The notes under the pieces were generated by a model. That model had not been told where the DNA came from. It made no database searches and saw only the letters and a list, made by a program, of their open reading frames with translations. A program made the position numbers and the translations under genes. Below are positions 41,302 to 51,891 of a stretch of 64,000 nucleotides of DNA, piece by piece. Source of the DNA: Mimachlamys varia (lineage: Eukaryota > Mollusca > Bivalvia > Pectinida > Pectinidae). The stretch lies in the NCBI GenBank assembly GCA_947623455.1, contig OX392529.1, positions 57,989,186 through 58,053,185 of the forward strand, read 5' to 3'. The first letter of the stretch is position 1. Each line of letters starts with the position of its first letter.

Positions 41302-42117
41302 GTATGTTAAAACGTACAGGTAACACAGGTATGCTAAAACCCACAGGTAACACGGGTATATTGTAACCCACAGGTAACACAGGTATGTTATAACCCATAG
41401 GTAACACAGGTATGTTATAACCCACAGGAAACACAGGTATGTTATAACGCACAGGTAACACAGGTATGTTATAACCCACAGGAAACACAGGTATGTTATA
41501 ACCCACAGGTAACATGGGTATGTTATAACCCAAAGGAAAAATATGTATGTTAAAACCCAAAGGTAACACAGGTATGTTATAACCCACAGGTATGTTATAA
41601 TACGCAGGAATATTATAACTAAAAGGTAACACAAGTATGTTGTAACCCACGGGTAAAACAGGTATGTTATAACCCACAGGAAAAATATGTATGTTAAAAC
41701 CCAAAGGTAACACAGGTATGTTATAACCCACAGGAAAAATATGTATGTTAAAACCCAAAGGTAACACAGGTATGTTATAACCCACAGGTAACAGAAGTAT
41801 GTTATAACCCTCCGAAACTACAGGTATGTTATAACCCACATGAAACACAGGTATGTTTTAACCCACATGAAACACAGGTATGTTTTAACCCATAAGTAAC
41901 ACAGGTATGTTTTAACCCTCAGGTATAAACATAGGTTACACAGGTATGTTATAACCCACAGGTAACACAGGTATGTTTTAACCCACATGAAACACAGGTA
42001 TGTTATAACCCACATGAAACACAGGTATATATGTTTTAACCCACATGAAACACAGGTATGTTTTAACCCTCAGGTATAAACATAGGTTACACAGGTATGT
42101 TATAACCCACAGGTAAT
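41277..42117 (+). repeat. 27-bp minisatellite spanning the CRAT exon-intron junction
   Basis: About 30 units of roughly 27 bp: TGTTATAACCCACAGGTAAC followed by ACAGGTA. The first unit-like copy is coding (TGTTATAACCCACAGG, encoding CYNPQ) and ends in the authentic splice donor. Later copies repeat CAGGTATG about 20 times. Variants include ACCCACATGAAACACAGG, AGGAAAAATATGTATG and ACCCTCAGGTATAAACATAG. The last forms a longer period: the segment near 41,915-41,960 recurs near 42,065-42,115. The minus strand is open in places only because the period is nine codons. Confidence 0.95.
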
Positions 42118-42279
42118 ATATATTATAGTTGATATATTTATTTTTAGCTCTGTGCATTGTTAAAAGTACTTAAATATAAAAAATTCTACTACTTTTTACC
42201 CATTATAGATTTACGCATTGGTCTAGATAGATCATATTTTGTTTGTATATTTTTCATGACATTTTTGTAAATTTGATAG

Positions 42280-42408
42280 GTACACTTTGGAGTGTCAGCT
42301 TTCAACATAACTCCTGAAACAAACTCAAAGAACTACATCAACATGCTGAGGAAGACGCTGCTCGAGATGCGAGATCTTTTCCAGGGCTCTGTGCAATCAA
42401 AGCTATAA
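42280..42408 (+). CDS. CRAT: carnitine O-acetyltransferase, last coding exon with PTS1
   Basis: The phase-0 exon follows acceptor TTGATAG and encodes 42 residues plus TAA. It contains VHFGVSAFN, a helix-like KNYINMLRKTLLEMRDLFQ, and ends VQSKL. The match to the animal CRAT C-terminus is clear: the Y/F-N segment is followed by an amphipathic helix with L-x-K-x-LL-x-MR-x-L. The final SKL (42,397-42,405) is the canonical type-1 peroxisomal targeting signal; mammalian CRAT ends in AKL. Peroxisomal import is inferred. A mitochondrial form would depend on an N-terminus outside the window. No convincing AATAAA is seen close downstream. Confidence 0.95.
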   Translation, partial: VHFGVSAFNITPETNSKNYINMLRKTLLEMRDLFQGSVQSKL

Positions 42409-43860
42409 TACATACCAGCTCTGCCATAGGTCTTTTATGCTAGAACTTTATTCATGAAATATTTGGAGTGTTTTTTCCGCCAAGCTGCACTTGTTTTGCT
42501 AGAATATAAGAGACTATAAAGAGTTACCCCAGCTGACAAGTTTGTATAAGCCTCAATCCATTGTTATTGACTTTTCTTCAGTATTTTAACAATGATAGAA
42601 AAGTTATTCACTCCAACAATCCTTCCCATCGCAATCATCTGGTTGTAAATCACACACAATCAGATAGCTCTATAGGAAGAGCATCTAGATTTTGGAGAGG
42701 CCCATGTAGTTTAAATTCCAGTTTGGAAGCTACATGGACACGTTTGGTATTTCCTTTAACAGTGGTGCATGTAACCAACCTTTTTCCCCAAGCACTGGAT
42801 AAACACTTTGAATATTTAATTCTAGGTTGTAAGAAATGTTGTTAGGAGCCAAGAAAGACCTTGACCATGACCAGTGTATTTCTGTAGGCATGACGCCAAG
42901 GTCAATCTCCGATTGCATTTTATTGTCGTTCAAACACAATAGACAGGTTTTGTTGACAGGAGATATGCCACCGCCATATTGGTTTGTATCGTACGCGTAT
43001 AGCTACAAACAGGATATCACGGCTGGATATATTGGCTACTATTTTAGTACAAAAACAAGATTTCACGTCTATATAGCCCCATGGTACACAAACGTAGGTT
43101 TCCAATGATGCTATTCTTCCTGCTTCAAGATTTCTTTCTAGAAAAAGCTTGATAAGACAATGTCCTAAATCTGTTAAAATTACATTATCAAAAGAAACAT
43201 ATTATGTACTATAGGTTGATTGGATCCACTTTTACTATTTCTCACAAGAGAAACATTAAAACACATAACCTCCATATATTTGTTTGGAATTGTAAATGTG
43301 TATGGTCGGGAATCTCTGATTAGGAAAAGGTAACATTGGTGCTCATTGATGTGGTGCAAACTTTATATGTATAACCTAGTCTAGTAATGCTTTTCTTACA
43401 TTTCAGCTACCTGTTTTCAGGTTCACACTTACAGTGTTGCTGAAATCTTAATAATAACTTGACATTGATATTCCTTTTCATTTGTTCCAAGGGTTGACAA
43501 TGTTTAAGGTAGCAGATTAGAGAACACTAACAGATTTCTGGAAAACAAGGCCCGAGGCCGAGAAACATAAAATAAAAAAATATAAATATACATAATTTAG
43601 CAAACAGTATTGTAATTACAACCCATAGAAAGGAATGAGAAGGGAATAAACTTATATTTTCTGTGTATATCACTTGTGGGAAAACCATGGTTACAACATC
43701 AAAAAATACTGAAAAATGCAAAAAAACATGATTTCTGACCGAAAATTTAACCCTGCCAAAAGGAATTTTTTCATAAGTCCTATCTAAAACTAAAGATTAC
43801 ATACTTGGTTGCAGAACTATCTGTGTCCCAGCATAGGTCGTTGGTTTAGATTTTTCTCTA
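42409..43860. other. CRAT 3' UTR and downstream flank
   Basis: AT-rich sequence after the CRAT stop. Short open frames (42,561-42,845 and 42,836-43,108 on +, 43,527-43,721 on -) show no recognisable domain. Part of this must be 3' UTR, but its end cannot be placed. Confidence 0.5.
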
Positions 43861-43908
43861 TTTTCCTTAAGGATTAATTTGGATACAGATTCTACGGCTG
43901 ACCATGTT
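43861..43908 (+). repeat. first piece of the 41/47-bp minisatellite
   Basis: One unit (TTAATTTGGATACAGATTCT, then ACGGCTGACCATGTT) is cut by the family A insertion and resumes at 44,762. Confidence 0.75.
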
Positions 43909-44761
43909 TAGCTCACCTGGCCTGTCCATCCATCCGTCGTCCGTCTGTCAACTTTTCCTTTAAACGACTTCTTCTGAAATACCAAAAGGCCTAATGACAT
44001 GAAATTTGGTTGGTAGCTTTCTTGGAAGGAGCTGAACAAAGTTTGCGAAAAAAAAAAAATCACTTTTGCGTACTTTCAAGGTCACAGAGGTCAGATATGT
44101 CGAACCTTCAAATAACTTCTTTTGAAATACCAAAATGCCTAGAAGCATGATAATTGGCTAAAAGTTCCTTGGATGAAGCTGAACAAAGTTTTGAAAAGAA
44201 ATGACCTTGACCCATAACAATGGTCACAGGGTTTCAATCTGTTAAAACCTTTAAATGGCGTCTGAAATACCAATTAAAATGCCTAGAAGCATGATATTTG
44301 GCTGGTAGCTTCCTAGGATGAAGCTGAATAAATCTTGCAAAAATAAATGACCTTGATCCTTATTTAAGGTCACAGGGGTCAAATCTGATTTAAATCTTTA
44401 AATGGGATCTTCTGAAATTCGAAATGCCTAGAAGCATGATATTTTGCTGGTAGCTTCTGTGGATGAAGCCGGATTAATTTTGCATAAAATGAATGACCTT
44501 GACTTATATTTAAGGTCACCGGAGTCAAATCTGTTAAAACTTTGAACAACATCTTCTGAAATACCAAAAGGCCCAGAGACATGATATTTGCCTGCTAGAT
44601 TTCTTGGAAGCCAAACAAAATTTGCTAATGAAAATGACTTTGTTTTACTTTCAAGGTCACAGGGGTGAAATATGTTCTCACTAATGGATTTTAGGTGACT
44701 TTTGGGTTACAAGTAAGAGACTGATACCAGGTGAGGGATGCAGGCCCATTGGGCCATTTGT
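43909..44761 (+). mobile_element. family A element, about 0.85 kb, inserted in the minisatellite
   Basis: Starts TAGCTCACCTGGCC (right stem arm deleted), then a CCGTC leader and about five units of roughly 145 bp with CTTCTTCTGAAATACC and CAAGGTCACAGGGGTCA. It ends CCAGGTGAG, palindrome GGCCCATTGGGCC and ATTTGT. Its flanks join into an uninterrupted minisatellite unit with no target duplication. Confidence 0.85.
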
Positions 44762-45358
44762 TAAGAGTTAATTCGGATATAGATTCTAGGGTCGCCTGTG
44801 TTTCGGTCCTCAGTTACTTCAGATGTAGATTCTAGGTTTGACTATGTTTAAGAGTTAACTATATACCCCCGCAACGAAGTTCACAGGTATGTTAGGGAAC
44901 ATGTGTAGCTGTGCATGCAGCAATTAATATACCAAAATTTGATTGCCGTAGTAACGGTTCACAATTAACAGGTTGTTCTTGTTTTATGCAGACATTTGTT
45001 TGCCATGGTAACCAGGTCAACATACAATATACAAGTATTTATTGCAAAGGATTGGGAGTCGGGAGGGGGGAATTAGTTAGCCATTGGCTTACAGTTCCAG
45101 TTTGGATGTAGATTCTAGGGTTGACGATGTTTAAGAGTTAATTCCGATATAGATTCCAGGGTTGACGATGTTTAGGGTTTAATTCCAATATAGATTCTAG
45201 GGTTGACGATGTTTACGAGTTAATGCCGATATAGATTCTAGGGATGACGATGTTTACGAGTTAATGCCGATATAGATTCTAGGGTTGACGATGTTTAGGG
45301 TTTAATTCCAATATAGATTCTAGGGTTGACGATGTTTACGAGTTAATGCCGATATAGA
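44762..45358 (+). repeat. 41-bp minisatellite, left block
   Basis: Units read GATTCTAGGGTTGACGATGT then TTAAGAGTTAATTCCGATAT. They are regular at 45,105-45,358 and more degraded at 44,762-44,866. The block is interrupted at 44,867-45,094. Confidence 0.9.
44867..45094 (+). other. family D-like insertion in the minisatellite
   Basis: Begins TACCCCCGCAACGAAGTTC, resembling the sequence at about 54,428-54,450 (CCGCGCAATGAAGTTAGG). It then runs through non-repetitive sequence before minisatellite units resume. The right boundary is uncertain. Confidence 0.4.
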
Positions 45359-46727
45359 CATGTACGGGTGGATTCCTTGTAAAATCCAGGTAGACTTTTT
45401 AGCAGGATTTTAGGTGGATTCCATCATAATATTTCTGCATAAAGATATAGTGATGCTTTAGAAGGAAAACACTTGGGAAACTTGCAGAAAACGGCCCTTA
45501 TATGTAAATTAGTTTAGCAGGAATCCACCTAAAATTCTACCTAAAATCCACCTAAAATTCTACCTAAAGATCCATCTAAAATTCTACCTAAAATCCACCT
45601 AAAATTCTACCTATGATTCTACCTAAAATCTACACATAAAAGTCTACCTAAAATCTGTCTAAAATTCCACCAAATATCTACCTAATCTCCATCTAAAATT
45701 CTACCTAAATTCTACCTAATATCGGCTCAAATTTCATTCAAAGCAAAACAAAAACATAAACTTCCTGTTCCTGATAGTAAGATAATGGAGCTGTTAGTAA
45801 TGTATCCCCTTTTTAATACAGGATATGACCAAAAAGAATCAATAATATACACATGTTTACCTATGCAGTTATAATATTTATGAGTATTATTTCTCAATTA
45901 TTTTGAATTTATACAGTCTTTATCTTTTGTGGATCAGTTAAACTGATGAGTGATGTACATTTCTCAGTATGATTTCAGTAATGAAAATTGCCCATAATAA
46001 ACTCAAACTAGCAGTTTGTTAACAACTTGATTCTTGACTGATAATTGCCACATTTCAATTCCCAGCAGTTTATACATTTATCTATATCACATTTGCTAAA
46101 ACCAAACTAAACTTTCCAAACAAATCAGTTGACCTAAATGAACTGAAGAAATACTGCTGTTATACAGGTCATGTATCATATTAAATGAACATAAAAACAG
46201 TATTGGTTGTTCATACTAACCTGCAGTTGTGCTATGGAAGTGTACTAATATTGCTACTCTTGTTTGTGTCCATGATTTTGTCAAAAGTTCAAAAGTTTTC
46301 ATAATCTGTCACACGATGCAACAATCCCAGACTAGGAAATGAGCTGAATATATCACAACATCCTGTGTAACTGTGTTATTCAAAAATGACCAATCAGAGG
46401 TGAGGATTCTGGACTGCAGACCCACATGTTTATCAAAGTACAAAATTCCACCTCACTAGAAAGTTTAAGTTAAATTTTCCAACAAAATTCCACCTAAATA
46501 GAGATATAGAGTTTGGTTTTCCTACTAAGATGTTGTTAGATAGATTTCAGGTAGAATTTAGATAGAATTTTAGGTAGAGTTTTGCTTCAGGCTTGGGTAG
46601 AATTTAGACTGATTCTAGGTCTACCTAAAGTCTACCTATGAACCTGCCACCTTAGGCGGATTCCTCCTGGAATACCTTCATTTCCAGGTTGAATCCTCTA
46701 GAATTTCACCTAAGCATTTCGTACAGG
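45359..46727. mobile_element. 1.37-kb insertion with short TIRs and many internal ACCTAAAATTCT motifs
   Basis: Interrupts a minisatellite unit between GATATAGA and GATTCTAGGG. The ends are CATGTACG and CGTACAGG (reverse complement CCTGTACG), a 7/8 match. The overlap of the flanks suggests a 2-bp duplication (GA). The left third has a run of CACCTAAAATTCTACCTAAA-type repeats (45,520-45,720); the right end has the inverse orientation (AGGTAGAATTTAGATAG, 46,545-46,600). No transposase frame is seen. The superfamily is unknown. Confidence 0.6.
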
Positions 46728-47225
46728 GATTCTAGGGATGACGATGTTTAAGAGTTAATTCCGATATAGATTCTAGGGTTGACGATATTTAGGGTTTAAT
46801 TTGGATATAAATGTAAATTCTAGGGTTGACTTTGTTTAAGGGTAATTAAGTTGGATATAGATCCTAGTTTTGACTATATTTAAGAGTTAATTTGAATTTA
46901 GATTCTAGGGTTGACGATGTTTAACGATGAATTTGGATATAGATCCTAGAGATCACTATGTTTTAGGTTTTATTTGGATATACATGTAGATTCTAGGGTT
47001 GACAATGTCTAAGGGTTAATTTAGATATACATGTAGATTCTAGGGTTGACAATGTCTAAGGGTTAATTTAGATATACATGTAGATTCTAGGGTTGACAAT
47101 GTCTAAGGGTTAATTTAGATATACATGTAGATTCTAGGGTTGACAATGTCTAAGGGTTAATTTAGATATACATGTAGATTCTAGGGTTGACAATGTCTAA
47201 GGGTTAATTTAGATATACATGTTGA
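46728..47225 (+). repeat. 41/47-bp minisatellite, right block
   Basis: Continues the array at 44,762-45,358. Toward the right the period becomes 47 bp (GATTCTAGGGTTGACAATGT, CTAAGGGTTAATTTAGATAT, ACATGTA), with about five nearly identical copies from 46,989. Confidence 0.92.
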
Positions 47226-47299
47226 TTTGCAACTTCCATCACTTGCTTTAGTTTAGCCCTTCGTTTGTATTATGATGTATTTCAGCACATGTAACATGT

Positions 47300-48089
47300 T
47301 TAGCCCACCGTCATCACTTGATGATGAGCTATTCAAATCACCCTGTGTCTGTCGCCAGTCCATTCTTCCGTCCGACAGACGTCCATCTTGGATTTGTGAG
47401 AAATATTTTGTTATCACCATTTCTTGAGACGTACTGGATGGATCATTCTCAAATTTCATGTGTAGGTTCACCTTGGTGCCCTATTGTGCATAGTTAATTT
47501 TTGAACAGATCTGATAAACAATATGGCCGACAGGCAGCCATCTTGGATTTGTGAGTAATAGTTTGTTAATCGCTATTTCTTGAGAAGCACTGTATGTATC
47601 ATTCTCAAATTTCATATGTAGTTTACCCTTGGTGCCTAGTTGTGTATAGTTCATTTTCAGACAGATCTGGTAAACAAATATGGCCAACAGGTGGCCATCT
47701 TAGATTTGTGAGTAATAGTTTGTTATCACCATTTCTTGAGAAGTACTTGATGAATCATTCTAAAATTTCATAAATTATATAGGTTCCTCTTGGTGCCTAG
47801 TTGTGCATTGGTCCATTTGTTGACAGATCCGATAAACAATTGCTATTTCTTGAGAAGTACTAGATTGATCAATCTCAAATTGCATATGAAGGTTCCCCTT
47901 GGTGTGCAAGGTTCATTTTTGGACAGATCTAGATCTCATTAACAATATGGCTGAAAGGCAGCCATCTTGGATTTGTGAGAAATAGTTTGAGTAAGAGAAG
48001 AGAAGGGAATAAAAAGGAAAAGATCCAACAACAGAACAAATAAAGATTGTCTATAGTTGGTGCCAAGATCCGTCTGGGATCTCTTTTTT
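47300..48089 (+). mobile_element. family B element, about 0.8 kb
   Basis: Starts TAGCCCACCGTCATCA and a CCGTCCGACAG leader. About four units of roughly 157 bp share CCATCTTGGATTTGTGAG, TATTTCTTGAGAAG, CTCAAATTTCATATG and CCTTGGTGCCTAG. The 3' region has GGGAATAAAAAGGAAAAGAT and the palindrome GATCCGTCTGGGATC before CTC. Both terminal stems are decayed. Confidence 0.75.
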
Positions 48090-48465
48090 ATACCTGTGTG
48101 CTATCAGTACAATGTCAATGCCTACTTGTAACCTCCCTTTGGAATTGCCCTAAACTTTGATAAGACTTTTAACAATCAAGAAAGAAGTATATTCAGGGGA
48201 TGAAGTCAGAAAATATCTATTTTATTTATTATATTTATTGTAACAGCTGGTTGTAGTTATTGAAACTGGTGCTTCAGTGAAAAAGTACATTTGAATGATA
48301 TGTAAATTTTACATAACTGTATTCATGAATTCATATTTCCAAGAAAAAGGATGAATATTTCTTACTTTCACCAAATGAGGAATTTTGTTATAAGGAATGA
48401 TTTTTGTTGTTTCCCTTTTAACAGCTGGTTGATCACTGTGATATACATTTTCCATGTTTTCTTTT
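48090..48465. other. unassigned interval
   Basis: Non-repetitive AT-rich sequence between two family B elements. Nothing is recognised. Confidence 0.5.
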
Positions 48466-50510
48466 TAGCCCACCATCATCAGATGGTGGGCTGTTCAAAT
48501 CGCCCTGCGTCTGTGGTCCGTTGTCCGTTCCTAAACAATTCTTGTTATCGATATTTCTTGAGAAGTACATGATGGATCTTACTCAAATTTCATATGTATA
48601 TGTTTCCCATGGTGCCTAGTTATGCCCTTTTCATATTGGAACTGATCAGAAAACCAAAATGGTTGAAAGGTAGCCATCTTGTATTTTGATATGAAAATTT
48701 GTTATCACTATTTCTTGAACAACTAGAACAACCTTATGGATTTTACTCAAATTTCATATGTAGGTTCCCCTTGGTGCCTTGTTGGCTCTTTACCTTTCGG
48801 GACTAATTGGGGAAAAAATGGCTAAAAAGCGGCCATCTTGGATTTTGCCATTGATTGATCTTACTCAAATTTCATATGTAGGTTCCCCTTAGTGCCTACT
48901 TGTGCCCTTTTGATTTCAGGACTGATCAAGAAAAACAGAATGGCTAAAAGGCTACCATCTTGGATTTTGACATTGAAAATTTGTTATTGCTATTTCTTGA
49001 GAAGAACTTGATGGATCTTAGTCAAATTTCATATTTTCCTTCCTCTTGGTCCTTAGCTGTGCCCTTTTTGATTTTGGGTATGATTGAAAAACCAAAATGG
49101 CTGAAAGGCAGCCATCTTGGACTTTGACATTGAAATTTTGTGAGAAGAACTGAATGGATCTGATTTTCTAAATTTCATATGTAGGTTCCCCCTGGTGCCT
49201 AGTTGAGCCCTTTTGATATTGGGAGTGACTGGAAAAACAAAATTGCTGAAAGGCGGTCATCTTTGATTTTGCCATTGAAAGCATGTTATCGCTTTTTCTT
49301 GAGAAATACTGCATAGATTTTTCTCAAATTTTATATGTAGGTTCCCCTTGGTCCCTAGTTGGGCCTTTGTGATTTTGGGACTGATAGGAAAAACAAAATG
49401 GCTGACGGGGGCCATCTTGAATTTTGAAATGAAAGTTTGTTATCGCTATATCTTGAGAAGAACCTGATGGATCTGATTCAAATTTCATATGTAAGTTCCC
49501 CAATGGTGCCCAGTTGTGACCGTTTGATTTGGGACTGGTCTGAGGAACATAATGGCTGAATGGCAGTAACCTTGGATTTTGCCATGGAATGCTTGTTATC
49601 ACTATTTCTTGAGAAGTACCAAATGGATCTTTCTCAAATTTCATATGAAGGTTCCCCTTGATGCCTAGTTGTGCCCTTTACAAAAATGTATATTTTGAGA
49701 CTGATTGGTAAAATGGCTGAAAAGCAGTCATTTTAGATCTTGCCATTGAAAATTTGTTATCGCTATTTCTTCAGAAGTACTTGATTGATCTTACTCAAAA
49801 TTCATATGTTGGTTCCCCTTGGTGCTAACTTGTGCCCTGTTGATTACAGGACTGATCAGAAAAACAAACTGGCTAAAAGGCGACCATCTTGGATTTTGCC
49901 ATTGAAAATTGGTTTTCACTATTTCTTGAGAAGTACTGAATGGATCTCACTCAAATTTCAGATGTAGGTTCCCCTTGGTGCTTAGTTGTGCTGTATTGAT
50001 TTTGGGTCTGATCTGAATAACACAATGACTGAAAGGCGGCCATCTTGGATTTTGAAATGAAAGTTTGTTATCGCTATTTCTTGGGAAGTGCTTGATGGAT
50101 TTTGTTCTAATTTCATATGTTGATGCCTTGTTTTGCCCTTTTGATTTTGGGTCTGATTGGAATAGCAAAATGGCTCAATGGTGGCCATCTTGGATTTTGC
50201 CATTTAAAGCTTTAAATTTTTAATTATCACTATTTCTTGAGAAGTACTTGATGGATCTTCCTCAAATTTCATATGTAGGTTCTTCTCGTTTAAGAAATAC
50301 AAGATGGATTTGAACTTTTGTACTGATCAGAAAAGCAAAACTCCTGACAAGAGAACTGTTTAATTTTCAAAAGAAATTCTTGGAACTAAGATTAAATACA
50401 TAAATAAAAGTTAAAATATTAGAGGGGAAAAGATCCATCTTTCTAAGAATTAATGAAAAATAATCAATGGTGGGCGTCAAGATCCCTCTGGGATCTCGAG
50501 ATCTTGTTAT
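48466..50510 (+). mobile_element. family B element, full length, about 2.0 kb
   Basis: The 5' end is a perfect 11-bp stem with a 4-nt loop at 48,467-48,492 (AGCCCACCATC / GATGGTGGGCT). About 12 units of roughly 155 bp follow, each with GGCTGAAAGGCAGCCATCTT, TATTTCTTGAGAAGTAC, GATGGATCTTACTCAAATTT and GGTTCCCCTTGGTGCCTAG. A non-tandem tail follows from about 50,290. Near the 3' end are GGTGGGC (50,469-50,475, inverse of the 5' arm), the palindrome GATCCCTCTGGGATC (50,481-50,495) and GATCTTGTT. There is no transposase. Confidence 0.85.
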
Positions 50511-51251
50511 ATATTTAAGAATGTTTGGTACTATAAATATGGAGTACTTAGATTATTTTGAATGTATGTCTGATAACTAGAGTAATAAGGTTTTTCTTCT
50601 ATAATAATTAGTATTATGATACCATTAACTAGAATTAATACCTGGAATTAGGTGGTGAGATTGGTTGTAGAAGAAAACTAACAGTATGTTACTGTACTGG
50701 AAATTGATATAGTGCGGAGGCATTCTTAATGGTAAACATTCTTTGGTTTAGGTTATTACAGGGATATAGTTAAGTTGAGGGGAAATCTATTATTAAAATA
50801 ATTTCCCCTTAATTTCAATAGTGTTTTCCTATGGAAATCTGAATCAATTAATTATGTAAAAGGAAAACTCTGTCTAAAATTAATTTCTTCATAATTCTTT
50901 AAACGGTCTTGAATATTCACAGTTATTTTAATGATTCCTCAATTTCTGTTTATGTATTATTATTATTATGTATAAAAGAGATACAAGTTTGAATGATAAC
51001 CATAATATAATGGTGTTGAATTGATAACGTACAGCTAACGTTAGCCCTATTGTTGTAGAACTGTGTACAATTCGGAGACTACATTTATATTTCTTATGTA
51101 AAGTAAAATGATCAATTTTGCATTTTGATCATTTATGAATGTAAATTGAAACTCTTTGTAATTCATTTAACCTGTAAAATGTCTTTTACATAGATTTTGG
51201 TATGATAATTTTTAATATGTGGATATAGGACAATTAATATTAAATGATATA
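50511..51251. other. unassigned interval
   Basis: AT-rich non-repetitive sequence with no gene or repeat recognised. Confidence 0.5.
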
Positions 51252-51610
51252 TGGAGGCACAGTGGTCTAGTGGTAGGACGCTGGACTCCTGACTGTAGGG
51301 TTGGGAGTTTGAGTCCCGGTCACAGCACTTAATTGTGTTGTATCCTTGGGCAAGAAACTTTACTCCGCCTGTTCCTGGAGTCTACTCAGCTGTAAATGAG
51401 TATGTGGTTGGTTAGTACTAGAAATTGTAAAATGCTAGCTGTGAGTGCCAAATTGGCAGTACCATTTGTATGCTCCCCAGGGAGTTGAGAACGATAGTGG
51501 CTGGTTGATAAGGCCCTATAACCATGGATAATAATTTGTAAACCACTTTGAGACATTCTCTTAGGTCATGATAAAGCGGTATATAAGAACCTCAAATCAT
51601 TATTATTAGT
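51252..51610 (+). mobile_element. tRNA-derived SINE, about 355 bp
   Basis: The 5' head is tRNA-like, with an A box TGGTCTAGTGG (about 51,263-51,273) and a B-box-like AGTTTGAGTCCC (about 51,306-51,317), the internal promoter of RNA polymerase III. The body includes GTATCCTTGGGCAAGAAACT, a segment resembling the conserved central domain of SINEs known from molluscs and other animals. The 3' part (CACTTTGAGACATTCTC, AAAGCGGTATATAAGAACC) resembles a LINE-shared tail and ends in ATT repeats (51,597-51,607). Target duplications are not clear. Confidence 0.88.
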
Positions 51611-51738
51611 GGTGATGAAATTGTATAACAACAACTTATTGAATGATGATATGCGAAAGAAATGTGTTGTAATGGGGTCATACTGATTTTGTTATTAAAG
51701 CGGTACACATACACCAGGAACTTGCATCAAGTTCATCT
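51611..51738. other. short unassigned gap
   Basis: No feature is recognised between the SINE and the family B fragment. Confidence 0.4.
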
Positions 51739-51821
51739 TTTAAGCCCACCATCGTCAGATGGTTGGCTACTCAAATCACCCTGCATCCGTGGTCTGTGGT
51801 CCGTCCTTAAACAATTATTAT
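51739..51821 (+). mobile_element. family B 5' end, truncated by a family A insertion
   Basis: TAAGCCCACCATCGTCAGAT and a nearly intact stem-loop, then CAAATCACCCTGCATCCG and CCTTAAACAATTATTATT, are cut at a TT by family A sequence. Confidence 0.8.
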
Positions 51822-51891
51822 TTAGCTAGCCTGGCCCAAAGCTTATATGATGGTGCGGCGTCCGTCCATCCGTCCTGCGTTCGTCAACTTT
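51822..51891 (+). mobile_element. family A 5' end fragment
   Basis: TAGCTAGCCTGGCCCAAAGC and the CCGTCC leader up to CGTCAACTTTT are immediately followed by a second family A 5' end. Confidence 0.8.

Noticed and set aside
41210..41848. 212-residue frame of VGYNIPVLP repeats on the minus strand
   Set aside because: It is the antisense of the 27-bp (nine-codon) minisatellite and overlaps a real CRAT exon on the other strand.
42660..42740. tRNA-like segment (TAGCTCTATAGGAAGAGC ... AGTTTAAATTCC)
   Set aside because: The A- and B-box likeness is weak and no cloverleaf or SINE tail could be completed; a covariance search would settle it.
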